This document shows, piece after piece, positions 1 to 8,265 of a DNA stretch of 64,000 nucleotides (within the stretch, counting starts at the first letter, position 1; the number at the start of each line of letters is the position of its first letter). Under the pieces are notes generated by a model that did not search any database, was not told where the DNA came from, and was given only the letters and a program-made list of their open reading frames with translations. This stretch comes from Acidobacteriota bacterium (lineage in GTDB: Bacteria; Acidobacteriota; Terriglobia; Bryobacterales; Bryobacteraceae), in assembly GCA_017307505.1 (NCBI GenBank), contig JAFKEE010000024.1, positions 186,001 to 250,000 on the forward strand, read 5' to 3'. Made by a program: the position numbers and the translations under genes.

Positions 1-2
1 TG

Positions 3-746
3 GCATTGATCCTCACTGTGGCGTTCGTGGCTGCGGCGCTGGTTTCGCTGCCGGGCATGCTCCGGCGGCACCGGGAAGAGCAGACCGAGCCCTGCTTCTC
101 GTTGCCCGAATTGGTCCTCATCACCGGATTCCTGATCTACCCCGCCATATTGGTGGTCCTCGCCCTCTTGTCCGGCTCAGGCTACGTTCCGCGCTACGGT
201 TTGCCTGCCGTCATCGGTCTTGCCCTCGGCGCGTCGTATCTGTTTCGCGGCATCTGGCGATACGGACATTCTGTTGTCCTGACGGGCGCGTTGCTGAGCT
301 TTGTGATGGTCCGCGCGGGCCTGGAAGTAGGATGGGCCCTGACGCCCCTACCTGCGTCGCCCGAACAGAACTGGGCGAAGGTCATCGAACTGACTCGGCA
401 GGAGCCCGGCTTGCCGATCGCGGTCACCCCCGGCGCGCTCTACCTGGAACTGGTTCAGTATGCCCCGCGCGAGCTGAGCAGCCGGTTCATTTATCTGGCA
501 GACCCTGAATCCGCCGTTCGTTTCACGGGGACGGACACGCCCGATCGATCCAATACCATCCTGGCTCGGTTCGTTCCTCTGCGGGTGATGGATCGCGGCG
601 CATTCCAGGCGGCTCATCACCGCTTCCTGCTGTTTTCTGCCGGCGGTGAACTGGACTGGCTGATCCTCTACCTGAAACGGTCCGGGCGATCGTTGGAGCC
701 GCTCACAAAACACGGTGGCTTCCAGATCTACAGCGTTGGGCCGTAA
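3..746 (+). CDS. C-terminal part of a polytopic membrane protein (5' end outside window)
   Basis: This reading frame is open from the left window edge and ends at a TAA, so the gene is 5'-truncated. The visible part has three or four hydrophobic segments in its first 110 residues, followed by a soluble domain of about 130 residues. This layout resembles the C-terminal end of dolichyl-phosphate-mannose mannosyltransferase-like (GT39/PMT-type) membrane glycosyltransferases, whose last helices are followed by an extracytoplasmic domain. That assignment is inference from topology only: the catalytic N-terminus is not in the window. The gene converges on the tRNA-Glu gene. Confidence 0.6.
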   Translation, partial: ALILTVAFVAAALVSLPGMLRRHREEQTEPCFSLPELVLITGFLIYPAILVVLALLSGSGYVPRYGLPAVIGLALGASYLFRGIWRYGHSVVLTGALLSFVMVRAGLEVGWALTPLPASPEQNWAKVIELTRQEPGLPIAVTPGALYLELVQYAPRELSSRFIYLADPESAVRFTGTDTPDRSNTILARFVPLRVMDRGAFQAAHHRFLLFSAGGELDWLILYLKRSGRSLEPLTKHGGFQIYSVGP

Positions 747-786
747 GTATGCGTTGGGTAGAGAAGGCGGGAAGGGGACAAAAGAA

Positions 787-864
787 TGGCGTCCCCAGCG
801 GGATTCGAACCCGCGTTATCGCCGTGAAAGGGCGGTGTCCTAGGCCGGGCTAGACGATGGGGAC
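787..864 (-). tRNA. tRNA-Glu (anticodon UUC)
   Basis: Read on the minus strand, positions 864 to 790 fold into a complete cloverleaf. The acceptor stem is GTCCCCA/TGGGGAC, the anticodon loop is CTTTCAC giving anticodon TTC (Glu), and the T-arm is GCGGGTTCGAATCCCGC. The discriminator base is G at 790 and a CCA end is encoded at 789-787. A TTCTTTT run follows directly and may act as a simple transcription stop. A short inverted repeat (871-876 with 882-887) lies just upstream of the mature 5' end. Confidence 0.95.
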
Positions 865-991
865 GCACACAGCGGCTCAATGCCGCTGACCTTCTCAGTC
901 TAGCTGGCTGTAGCCACTGAGGTCAAATCCGGGCTGGGTCCCGGCCGGGTTCGATCTTCATTCCACACTCTTTAGAAGGCCTGAGGATGTG

Positions 992-1021
992 TTCAGCCGC
1001 TGACAGTTGGGCTGATATAAC
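992..1021 (+). promoter_or_regulatory. Possible extended -10 promoter for the EAL-HDOD gene
   Basis: TG-A-TATAAC at 1013-1021 matches an extended -10 element. The candidate -35 (TTCAGC at 992) is weak. The predicted start point near 1028 would give a leader of about 74 nt before the ATG at 1102. Sequence pattern only. Confidence 0.35.
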
Positions 1022-1101
1022 ATAGTACGGATTCACGGCAATTCCAGACTCGGGGCTGGCCTTTGCCGTTCTGGGCTCATTTTACGGTCGAAATCAAGCA
1101 G

Positions 1102-2337
1102 ATGTCACTCGAAGTTCACGTAGCTCGTCAGGCAATCTTCGACCGCACGAACAACGTGGTCGCCTACGAGCTGCTGTTTCGCCCACTGCCCGACTCCGTC
1201 TCCACAAGCCGCAACGACGAACTGGCGAGTTGGCAGGTCCTCTCGGCCAGTTTCCTCGATATTGGTCTGGATTCCCTTCTGAAAGGCAGGCGGGCGCTCA
1301 TCAATGTGCCGCGCAGCATGCTCCTGGACGACCGCCTCCGCTCCTTACCGCCGGATGTTATCGGACTGGAGATCCTGGAGAGCGTTGAGCCGGACGGCGA
1401 GGTTCTGGCGGCCTGCCGGGAACTGCGCCGCCTGGGTTATCTACTGCTTCTGGACGACTATACGGGACTGCCTGAGTTTGAGCCGTTTCTGGATGTTGTC
1501 GACTGGATAAAGGTGGATTTTCGCGCGATTTCAGCCAGCGATTCGGCCAGGCTGGCCCGTCAACTCAAGCGCCGCAAACTCCGGCTTCTCGCCGAGAAAG
1601 TCGAGACGGTTGAGGAGCGGGACGCGGCGTTGACCGCCGGCTACGACTTCTTCCAGGGCTATTTTCTGCACCGGCCCAGGGTGGTCAGCGGCCGGACGCT
1701 CAATGCCCGCCACAACACGAAACTCAAACTGCTTTCGCTGCTGGGTGCCGACCAGTTCACCCTGGAAAAGGTGGAATCCGCCATCGCACCCGATGTTGGC
1801 CTGTGCTACCGGCTGATTCAATATTCCAACTCAGCGCGCTTCGGGGCACCGCGCGAGATCTCCAGCCTGCGCCAGTGCCTGATGCGCTTAGGCGAAAATG
1901 AAACCCGCCGCTGGATGACGTTTGTCCTTCTCCCCTCGCTCGGCGCGGGCCGCAGCACCGAGATCGTCGACGCAGCTCTGACCCGAGCCAGAATGTGCGA
2001 ACTGCTGGCAGAAGAGGCTGGTCTGAGGATGGCGAAGTCTCTGGCCTTCATGGCCGGGATGTTCACGTTGATGGACGCGCTGCTGGGTGCGCCGATGCTC
2101 GAAGTGGTCCAGCAACTGGGACTGGGGGAAGAACTGGCGGGCGCTTTGCTCGGGCGGAATCGAGGCCCCCTGGGGACGCTCGTCCGGATTGCCGAATCCT
2201 ATGAACGCGCGACCCCTCAGGAACTGGCTCCATACTGCGCGCAACTAAAGCTTCCGCAGGCAGTTGTCGCCGATATCTACGTGCGGGCCCTTCAATGGAC
2301 CGCCGAGGTCACCGAGACCGGTGTTCCCTCTAAGTAA
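1102..2337 (+). CDS. EAL-HDOD (YuxH-type) signalling protein
   Basis: This 411-residue protein has an N-terminal EAL-type domain (about residues 4-205) and a C-terminal HDOD domain (about 210-375), the YuxH/CdgJ-type architecture. The start ARQAIFDR..YELLFR is the usual opening of these proteins. The canonical DDFG-type loop of active cyclic-di-GMP phosphodiesterases is replaced by LLLDDYTG, so hydrolysis of c-di-GMP is doubtful and a scaffold or sensory role is more likely. I chose the ATG at 1102 because homology begins there; a TTG at 1063 would add 13 residues without domain similarity. It is transcribed alone and converges on the cytochrome gene with a 5-bp gap. Confidence 0.85.
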   Translation: MSLEVHVARQAIFDRTNNVVAYELLFRPLPDSVSTSRNDELASWQVLSASFLDIGLDSLLKGRRALINVPRSMLLDDRLRSLPPDVIGLEILESVEPDGEVLAACRELRRLGYLLLLDDYTGLPEFEPFLDVVDWIKVDFRAISASDSARLARQLKRRKLRLLAEKVETVEERDAALTAGYDFFQGYFLHRPRVVSGRTLNARHNTKLKLLSLLGADQFTLEKVESAIAPDVGLCYRLIQYSNSARFGAPREISSLRQCLMRLGENETRRWMTFVLLPSLGAGRSTEIVDAALTRARMCELLAEEAGLRMAKSLAFMAGMFTLMDALLGAPMLEVVQQLGLGEELAGALLGRNRGPLGTLVRIAESYERATPQELAPYCAQLKLPQAVVADIYVRALQWTAEVTETGVPSK

Positions 2338-2342
2338 TTGAT

Positions 2343-2669
2343 TTAGATAGTCTTGAGATAGGCCATCAGGTCGGCCTTCTCGTCGGCGCTCAGCACTTCA
2401 TCAAATGCCGGCATCGCGCCCTTGCCCTTGTTGATGATGCCCAGGATGGCCGCGTCCGTCGGCTTCTGCCCGTTGGCCAGCTTCGGCTTCTTATACAGCC
2501 CCTTCAGGCTGGGCCCCATCTTCTTCTCATCGGTCGTGGCATTGTGGCACACGCCGCATTGCTCGAAAACTTCCTTACCCTTATCCGCGTCGCCCTTCTT
2601 CTGCGCCAGCGCCAGACCGGAAACCAGATTCAAGGTAATGGCGGCAGTCGCCAGAACTCGCTTCAGCAT
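2343..2669 (-). CDS. Small periplasmic c-type cytochrome
   Basis: This 108-residue protein has an N-terminal signal peptide ending near residue 22 (ALA-Q). A single haem-binding motif CGVCH (C38, C41, H42) follows, with a likely distal Met at 86 in KGAMPAF. Size and motif order fit a class I monohaem cytochrome c acting as a periplasmic electron carrier. AAGGAG lies 11 nt upstream of the ATG. It is transcribed alone, divergent from complex I operon 1. A link to respiration is plausible but its partner oxidase or reductase is not visible here. Confidence 0.9.
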   Translation of the reverse strand: MLKRVLATAAITLNLVSGLALAQKKGDADKGKEVFEQCGVCHNATTDEKKMGPSLKGLYKKPKLANGQKPTDAAILGIINKGKGAMPAFDEVLSADEKADLMAYLKTI

Positions 2670-3034
2670 TGTTACGGGAGCTCCTTAGGAGAACAGTGAT
2701 TAACTCCATTTTACAATCTCTTGGACACAGCCGTCGCGGTCGCGGAACACCAGGGCCACCCGGCCTGTTTCCGGCCTCCTGCCCACCCGATCCGCACCTC
2801 GAGTCCGAAGTTTAACTTGACGTTAATGTGCGGTCGAATTTGGGGCACCAGGGGCCCCCGATGCCCGATTCCCGCCTCCAGACCCGGTCCCTGCTTCGGC
2901 TTTTGAGGTATTTTTGTCGCTAGAGGGCCGCGAAACCCTGTCCTGCAAAGGGCTCACAGCGCTCGGGGAACTTCGGACATTTGACACCGAATTTCCGGTT
3001 GTGATAACCCTGAATGTTCAGTTAGGATTCTTCC
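2670..3034. other. Intergenic region between cytochrome c and complex I operon 1
   Basis: No intact gene is supported in this 365-bp stretch. It carries the cytochrome c ribosome-binding site at its left end and a sigma70-like promoter for nuoC at its right end. nuoA and nuoB, which normally precede nuoC, are absent. On the minus strand, positions 2774-2700 read in one frame as a short protein-like tail containing VALVFRDRDG and ending in TAA. It has no start codon and the similarity is weak; it may be a decayed gene end or chance. Confidence 0.6.
2981..3009 (+). promoter_or_regulatory. Sigma70-like promoter of complex I operon 1
   Basis: A perfect -35 hexamer TTGACA (2981-2986) is followed by a 17-bp spacer and ATAACC (3004-3009), giving a predicted transcript start near 3016 and a leader of about 20 nt. 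AGGA at about 3029 can serve as ribosome-binding site for the ATG at 3035. The promoter lies immediately before nuoC, so nuoC is the first gene of this operon. Confidence 0.5.
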
Positions 3035-3745
3035 ATGCCTGACGACCTAAAGCCGGAAGGCGCCCCCGCGCCGGAGCCTGTTCCGCCAGCTCAAACGCCT
3101 GCCGCCGCTCCACAAACTCCCGATGCCGCACCGGTAACCCCGGCCGCTGCGCCGAAACCTGCAGCAGCAGCGGCGCCCAAGCCTCCGGCCGCCGCCGCAA
3201 AGCCGGCTGCTCCTCCTGCGCCCAAACCTCCGGCCGTCATGGTTACAGCCCCGTGGGAAGGCGAGTTACCATCCGCTCTGGCTGCTGAGTTTTCCGACCA
3301 GATCCCTGCCTTTCTCAGTTACCTGGGCCAGAATTTCCTGGTGGCGAAACCGGCCTCTGTGATTCCTATCCTGCAGTCCCTAAAGGACAATCACGGATTT
3401 GACTACCTGGTGGACATTACCGCGGTCCACTGGCCAAAACGTGATGAGCAATTCGACATCATCTACGTTCTCTACAGCTTCCGGAGGAACGAGCGGATCC
3501 GAATCAAAGTCCTGCTGAAGGATGGAGAGCAGATCGCCACGGCGACCACCGTGCACATCACGGCAGACTGGCTGGAGCGTGAAGTCTACGATATGTTCGG
3601 CATCGAGTTCGACGGGCATCCCAACATGCGGCGCATCCTGCTGCCGGACGAATGGTCCACCTTCCCTCTGCGTAAGGAAAACGGGATCCTGAACATGGAT
3701 CAGAAGTGGGTCCAGGAGAACCTGGGCATCGAGAGCGGACAATAG
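3035..3745 (+). CDS. nuoC: NADH-quinone oxidoreductase subunit C, operon 1, with Pro/Ala-rich N-terminal extension
   Basis: NuoC is the 30-kDa peripheral subunit of the Q-module of complex I. Residues about 75-236 form the conserved domain, with the family signature [10 protein letters not shown] at 181-190 followed by [14 protein letters not shown]. Residues 1-68 are almost only Pro, Ala and Lys, which is unusual for a cytoplasmic complex I subunit and makes the protein 236 residues long, against 162 for the operon 2 copy. The promoter and AGGA element support the ATG at 3035. An internal ATG at 3239 would remove the extension but lacks a ribosome-binding site. It is the first gene of the operon; nuoD follows after 2 bp. 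Confidence 0.92.
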   Translation: MPDDLKPEGAPAPEPVPPAQTPAAAPQTPDAAPVTPAAAPKPAAAAAPKPPAAAAKPAAPPAPKPPAVMVTAPWEGELPSALAAEFSDQIPAFLSYLGQNFLVAKPASVIPILQSLKDNHGFDYLVDITAVHWPKRDEQFDIIYVLYSFRRNERIRIKVLLKDGEQIATATTVHITADWLEREVYDMFGIEFDGHPNMRRILLPDEWSTFPLRKENGILNMDQKWVQENLGIESGQ

Positions 3746-3747
3746 CC

Positions 3748-4857
3748 ATGGCGGGAACCTTCCTCGATTCCACAGAACTAGTTCTGAACATGGGGCCCCA
3801 GCACCCCTCCACGCACGGTGTTCTGCGCGTGATCGTCAAGCTGGACGGCGAGCGCGTGTTGGGTACCGAGTCGGTGATCGGCTACCTGCACCGCGGCGTT
3901 GAAAAGATCGCTGAAAACCGCACCTACACGATGTTCGCGCCCTACGTGGACCGCATGGACTACGTAGCCGCGATTTCCAACGGGTTAGGGTACTGCCTGG
4001 CGGTGGAGAAGCTCCTCAATGCCGAAGCCACTCCGCGTGCACAGGCGGTTCGCGTCATCCTCACGGAACTCAACCGGATCGCGAGCCACCTTCTGTGGCT
4101 GGGCACGCACGCCCTGGACATTGGCGCCATCACCCCGCTGTTCTACTGCATGCGCGAACGTGAATACGCGCTGAACATCTTCGAGAAGTACTGCGGGGCC
4201 CGCCTGACCACCCACGCTTTCCGCATCGGCGGTCTGCAGTACGAGACCTACGAAGGTTTCGAGAAGGATACAAACGACTTCTGCGACATGATGCTGCCGA
4301 AGATCGATGAGTACGAAGAGCTGCTCACCGGCAACCGCATCTGGCGCGAGCGCATGATCGGCGTCGGCATCCTGAACACCGAGGACTGCAAAGCGTACGG
4401 CGTGACGGGTCCTATGCTGCGCGCCGCCGGCTGCGCCTGGGACATCCGCAAGGCGCTGCCGTACTCCGGCTACGAGAAATACGAGTTCGACATCCCGACC
4501 GGTCAGAACGGCGACACGTACGACCGGTACATGGTGAGAATGCAGGAGATGCGCCAGAGCGTGCGCATTGTCCGCCAGGCCGTGGCCGACATCCCGGCCG
4601 GCCCCATCATGGCCAAGGTGCCCAAGGTGCTGAAGCCGCCCGTGGGCGAGGCTTACGTCTCGATCGAAGCGCCCAAGGGCGAACTCGGTTACTACATTGT
4701 CAGCGACGGTTCCACGCAGCCTTACCGCTGCCGGGTGCGGCCGCCGTCCTTCGTCAATCTACAATCGCTCGACAAGATGGCGCGCGGTTCACTGGTGGCG
4801 GATCTGGTGGCCATCATCGGCACCATCGACATTGTGCTTGGGGAGGTGGACCGCTAA
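3748..4857 (+). CDS. nuoD: NADH-quinone oxidoreductase subunit D, operon 1
   Basis: NuoD is the 49-kDa subunit that forms the quinone-binding pocket with NuoB. The 369-residue protein begins with the hallmark [15 protein letters not shown] (residues 13-27) and ends with the typical DIVLGEVDR tail. It has no CxxC nickel ligands, so it is a complex I subunit and not a hydrogenase large subunit. The start is the ATG at 3748, two bases after the nuoC stop. The operon 2 copy is 411 residues with a longer N-terminus. Its obligatory partner NuoB is not encoded in this window. Confidence 0.95.
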   Translation: MAGTFLDSTELVLNMGPQHPSTHGVLRVIVKLDGERVLGTESVIGYLHRGVEKIAENRTYTMFAPYVDRMDYVAAISNGLGYCLAVEKLLNAEATPRAQAVRVILTELNRIASHLLWLGTHALDIGAITPLFYCMREREYALNIFEKYCGARLTTHAFRIGGLQYETYEGFEKDTNDFCDMMLPKIDEYEELLTGNRIWRERMIGVGILNTEDCKAYGVTGPMLRAAGCAWDIRKALPYSGYEKYEFDIPTGQNGDTYDRYMVRMQEMRQSVRIVRQAVADIPAGPIMAKVPKVLKPPVGEAYVSIEAPKGELGYYIVSDGSTQPYRCRVRPPSFVNLQSLDKMARGSLVADLVAIIGTIDIVLGEVDR

Positions 4858-4879
4858 CCCCCGGCGGATCTAAACGACC

Positions 4880-5335
4880 ATGCGTAAGCTTCTGAGAACT
4901 ATTTTTCTCGTCGACCTTGTGCAGGGCCTGATGGTGACCTTCCGGACCCAGAATCCGAAGAACATCGTCACCGAGCAGTATCCGGCCCAACGCCCCAAGA
5001 TCGCCGAGCGTTACCGTGGCGCTCCGCGGCTGAACATCAACCCGGAGAATGGACAAACCCTCTGCATCGCCTGTGACCTTTGTGCCCTGGCGTGCCCCGA
5101 GAATCTCATTGTTGTTGGTTGGGAGCGCAATCCCGAGACCAAGCGCAAAGACCTGATCAACTTCACTTACGACACCTCGCGCTGCATGTTCTGCGGCCTG
5201 TGCGAAGATGCCTGTCCGGTAGACGCTCTGGAACTGACGCAGGACTTTGAATTGGCGAGTTACTCGCGGGAAGGGGCGATCTTTGACCGGCAGATCCTCG
5301 AAGAGGGCATCAAGCCAACTAAGTACAAGTTCTGA
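4880..5335 (+). CDS. nuoI: NADH-quinone oxidoreductase subunit I, 2x[4Fe-4S]
   Basis: NuoI carries clusters N6a and N6b, which pass electrons from the peripheral arm to N2 in NuoB. The 151-residue protein has two CxxCxxCxxxCP motifs: C62, C65, C68, C72 and C102, C105, C108, C112. An N-terminal amphipathic segment (about residues 3-20) is typical of the membrane-facing end. This is the only nuoI in the window: operon 2 goes directly from nuoH to nuoJ, so this protein might serve both complexes. It lies 22 bp after nuoD. Confidence 0.95.
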   Translation: MRKLLRTIFLVDLVQGLMVTFRTQNPKNIVTEQYPAQRPKIAERYRGAPRLNINPENGQTLCIACDLCALACPENLIVVGWERNPETKRKDLINFTYDTSRCMFCGLCEDACPVDALELTQDFELASYSREGAIFDRQILEEGIKPTKYKF

Positions 5336-5383
5336 TCGCCGCCCGATCGACAGGGAGCGGGTTCTGAAACCCGACGTGTGCCC

Positions 5384-5890
5384 ATGCTAGAAACAGGATT
5401 TTTCTATGCGTTCGCCGCGCTGACACTCATCGGCGCGATTCTTACCGTCACTTTACGCAACGCCATCCATTGCGCCATCTCGCTCATCGGGTCGCTGGCC
5501 GGCGTCGCCGGACTCTACCTGCTGCAGAAGGCTGAGTTTCTCTTTGCCGTCCAGATCGTGCTGTATATCGGCGGCATCATGGTGCTCTTCCTTTTTGTGA
5601 TCATGCTGGTGAATCTGGACGCCGCCGCACGGGAGAGGCAGTACCACCGCCACTGGCTGGCCGCCGTCATCTGTACCGTCGGCTCCGGCGCCCTGATTAC
5701 CTGGTTCCTGCGCCAGGGTTCCGGCACCATGCACCTGGGCCAGTCGGCGCCCGAGCTTCCATCGGCGGGTAATGTCGAAGCGCTCTCCGATGTGCTCTTC
5801 AAACAGTATCTGGTGCCCTTCGAACTGGCCTCTGTGCTGCTGCTGGTGGCCGTTGTAGGCAGCGTCATCATGGCGAAAAAGAGGATCTGA
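5384..5890 (+). CDS. nuoJ: NADH-quinone oxidoreductase subunit J, operon 1
   Basis: NuoJ is a small membrane subunit of the proton-channel region (ND6 equivalent). The 168-residue protein has about five transmembrane helices. Its third helix contains VLYIGGIMVLFLFVIMLVN, matching the conserved pi-bulge helix of the family. I chose the ATG at 5384; a GTG two codons upstream (5378) is possible. No strong ribosome-binding site is seen. It lies 48 bp after nuoI and 3 bp before nuoK. Confidence 0.92.
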   Translation: MLETGFFYAFAALTLIGAILTVTLRNAIHCAISLIGSLAGVAGLYLLQKAEFLFAVQIVLYIGGIMVLFLFVIMLVNLDAAARERQYHRHWLAAVICTVGSGALITWFLRQGSGTMHLGQSAPELPSAGNVEALSDVLFKQYLVPFELASVLLLVAVVGSVIMAKKRI

Positions 5891-5893
5891 CCC

Positions 5894-6205
5894 ATGCTGC
5901 ACCCCATCACCACGGAACACTATCTCGTCCTGAGCGCCGCGTTGCTGCTCATCGGCACCGTGGGAATCCTGCTGCGCCGCAATGCGGTAGTCGTCATGAT
6001 GTCCCTCGAGTTGATCCTGAATGCGGTCAACATCAATCTGGTCGCCTTCGGCAAGCATCTGCAGCAGCTCAATGGCCAGGTTTTCGCCATCTTTATCATC
6101 ACTGTTGCCGTGGCGGAAGCCGCGGTTGGCCTTGGCATCCTGATCGCCGTCTTCCGGAACAAGGAAACGGTGCTGGTCGACGAAATCGACCTGTTGAAGT
6201 GGTAG
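5894..6205 (+). CDS. nuoK: NADH-quinone oxidoreductase subunit K, operon 1
   Basis: NuoK (ND4L equivalent) is a three-helix membrane subunit. The 103-residue protein has the expected length. It contains the conserved acidic residues in helices 2 and 3, within SLELILNAVNINLVAF and VAVAEAAVGLGI, which take part in the proton path. It follows nuoJ by 3 bp and lies 14 bp before the nuoL start. Confidence 0.94.
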   Translation: MLHPITTEHYLVLSAALLLIGTVGILLRRNAVVVMMSLELILNAVNINLVAFGKHLQQLNGQVFAIFIITVAVAEAAVGLGILIAVFRNKETVLVDEIDLLKW

Positions 6206-6219
6206 GAGGAGCCGGCACG

Positions 6220-8250
6220 ATGAACTTCCTCGATCTCATCTGGCTGATCCCCATCCTGCCGCTCTGCGGCGCGGCGATCATGCTGTTCTTTGGCCGCAAT
6301 CTACCCAAAGCGGCGATCCGGGTGATCAGCCCCGGCGCGGTTGGGCTCTCATTCCTGCTGTCTCTCGGAGCGGTGCTGCAACTCGCCTCTCTGCCCGAGA
6401 AAGTGCACCAGGTCATCCTGTTCCAGTGGCTCCCGTTGCTCCATGCCGATATGGGCTACATGCTGGACCCGCTGTCGAGCGTCATGATCCTGGTCGTCAC
6501 CGGCATCGGCTTCCTGATCCATGTGTATGCCACCGGCTACATGGCTCATGAGCACGGACCCCGGCACGGCGGCTTTTACCGCTTTTTCGGATACCTCAAT
6601 CTGTTCGTCTTCTTCATGCTGACTCTGGTGCTGGCCAACAACTACCCGCTGTTGTTCGTCGGCTGGGAAGGTGTGGGCCTGTGCAGCTACCTGCTGATCG
6701 GCTTCTACTTCAATAAGAAGAGCGCCGGGGATGCGGGCAAGAAGGCCTTTATCGTCAACCGGATCGGTGATGCCGGCTTCATTCTGGGCATGTTCTTCCT
6801 GTTCCAGATTACCGGCTCGCTCACCTTTGTCGATGTGAACGAGGCGCTGCGGTCTGCCCGGTTCTCGCCCGAGGTCGGCGTTTTCGGTGTGCTGAGCCTG
6901 ACCGCGCTGCTCCTCTTCGTCGGCGCCACCGGCAAGAGCGCGCAGATTCCGCTGTACGTTTGGCTTCCCGACGCGATGGAGGGCCCGACACCGGTCAGCG
7001 CCCTGATCCACGCCGCCACCATGGTGACCGCCGGCGTCTACATGTGCGCCCGGTCGAATGCGCTGTTCGCCCTGACCCCCGAGACTTCCCACATCGTGGC
7101 TGCGGTCGGAGCTGCGACGGCCATCTTCGCCGCCTCCATCGGCTTGGTTCAGAACGACATCAAGCGCGTCCTCGCTTACTCCACGGTTTCCCAGCTTGGG
7201 TACATGTTTGTTGCGGTGGGCGTTGGCGCCTACTGGGTAGGCGTCTTCCACCTTTATACGCACGCCTTCTTCAAGGCCCTGCTCTTCCTCGGCGCCGGAT
7301 CGGTGATCCATGCCGTGAGCGGTGAGCAGGATATGCGCAAGATGGGCGGACTGAAGGATAAGATCCCGGTCACATTCGGCACCATGTTCATCGCTTCCCT
7401 GGCCATTGCGGGCATCCCTGGTCTGGCCGGATTCTTCTCGAAAGACGAGATCCTGTGGCAGGCGTGGTCTTCGCCGCTTGGCTCCAAAGTGTTGTGGGCC
7501 GTGGGCTTCTGCACTGCCCTCATGACCGCCTTCTACATGTGGCGGCTGATGTTCATGACCTTCTACGGCGAAGGGCGCATGGACGAACACACGAAGCACC
7601 ACATTCACGAGTCGCCCAAGTCCATGACCGTCCCGTTGATGGTTCTAGCCGCCGGGTCCGTCTGCGCCGGCTGGATCGGGATGCCGAAAGTTTTCGGGGA
7701 GAACGGTTTCTTCCAGGGGCTGGAGCACTGGCTCGCGCCGGTCTTCGAGACCGGTAAAGAAGTTGCTGAGCATGGAGCCGAGCATCACGACACCAGCATG
7801 GAGTGGGTCCTTATGGGCCTGTCGATCGGCGCGGCGCTCTCCGGTATCTTCCTGGCTCGCCATATCTACCTGAAAATGAAGGAATCCGACCGCCCGACCG
7901 GCGGCGCGCTCCACCCCATTCTGTACAACAAGTGGTATGTGGACGAGATCTACGACTTCCTCTTCGTTCACGGCTTCTCGATGCGCGGCGGGTCGCTCAT
8001 GGCTGCCTTCGACCGCACGGTGGTCGACGGCGGTGTCAACGGAACCGCCTGGCTGACCAAGATGGTCTCCCGCATCTCCATGTGGTACGACACCTGGATC
8101 GTTGACGGGCTCGTCAACTTGAGTGCCTACACGGTCCGGGCGCTGTCGTTCCCGGTGCGCTTCTTCCAGACGGGTTTCCTCCAGTCATACGCACTCGTCT
8201 TCATCGCCGGAGTCTTCGCCATGTTCGGATACTTCTGGTGGGTTCGCTAG
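6220..8250 (+). CDS. nuoL: NADH-quinone oxidoreductase subunit L, operon 1
   Basis: NuoL (ND5) is the distal antiporter-like proton-pumping subunit with a long lateral helix. The 676-residue protein contains the family signatures FVGWEGVGLCSYLLIGFYF and LPDAMEGPTPVSALIHAATM and a C-terminal extension with YNKWYVDEIYDFLFVHGF. I chose the ATG at 6220 because AGGAGGA lies about 9 nt upstream and homology starts at once; an upstream in-frame start would overlap nuoK. It is about 60 residues longer than the operon 2 NuoL, mostly in the linker and C-terminal part. Confidence 0.95.
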   Translation: MNFLDLIWLIPILPLCGAAIMLFFGRNLPKAAIRVISPGAVGLSFLLSLGAVLQLASLPEKVHQVILFQWLPLLHADMGYMLDPLSSVMILVVTGIGFLIHVYATGYMAHEHGPRHGGFYRFFGYLNLFVFFMLTLVLANNYPLLFVGWEGVGLCSYLLIGFYFNKKSAGDAGKKAFIVNRIGDAGFILGMFFLFQITGSLTFVDVNEALRSARFSPEVGVFGVLSLTALLLFVGATGKSAQIPLYVWLPDAMEGPTPVSALIHAATMVTAGVYMCARSNALFALTPETSHIVAAVGAATAIFAASIGLVQNDIKRVLAYSTVSQLGYMFVAVGVGAYWVGVFHLYTHAFFKALLFLGAGSVIHAVSGEQDMRKMGGLKDKIPVTFGTMFIASLAIAGIPGLAGFFSKDEILWQAWSSPLGSKVLWAVGFCTALMTAFYMWRLMFMTFYGEGRMDEHTKHHIHESPKSMTVPLMVLAAGSVCAGWIGMPKVFGENGFFQGLEHWLAPVFETGKEVAEHGAEHHDTSMEWVLMGLSIGAALSGIFLARHIYLKMKESDRPTGGALHPILYNKWYVDEIYDFLFVHGFSMRGGSLMAAFDRTVVDGGVNGTAWLTKMVSRISMWYDTWIVDGLVNLSAYTVRALSFPVRFFQTGFLQSYALVFIAGVFAMFGYFWWVR

Positions 8251-8265
8251 CGGAGCTATAGAGAT

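Noticed and set aside
3748-4857. Operon 1 as a membrane-bound hydrogenase
   Set aside because: NuoD lacks the paired CxxC nickel ligands and no small subunit is present.
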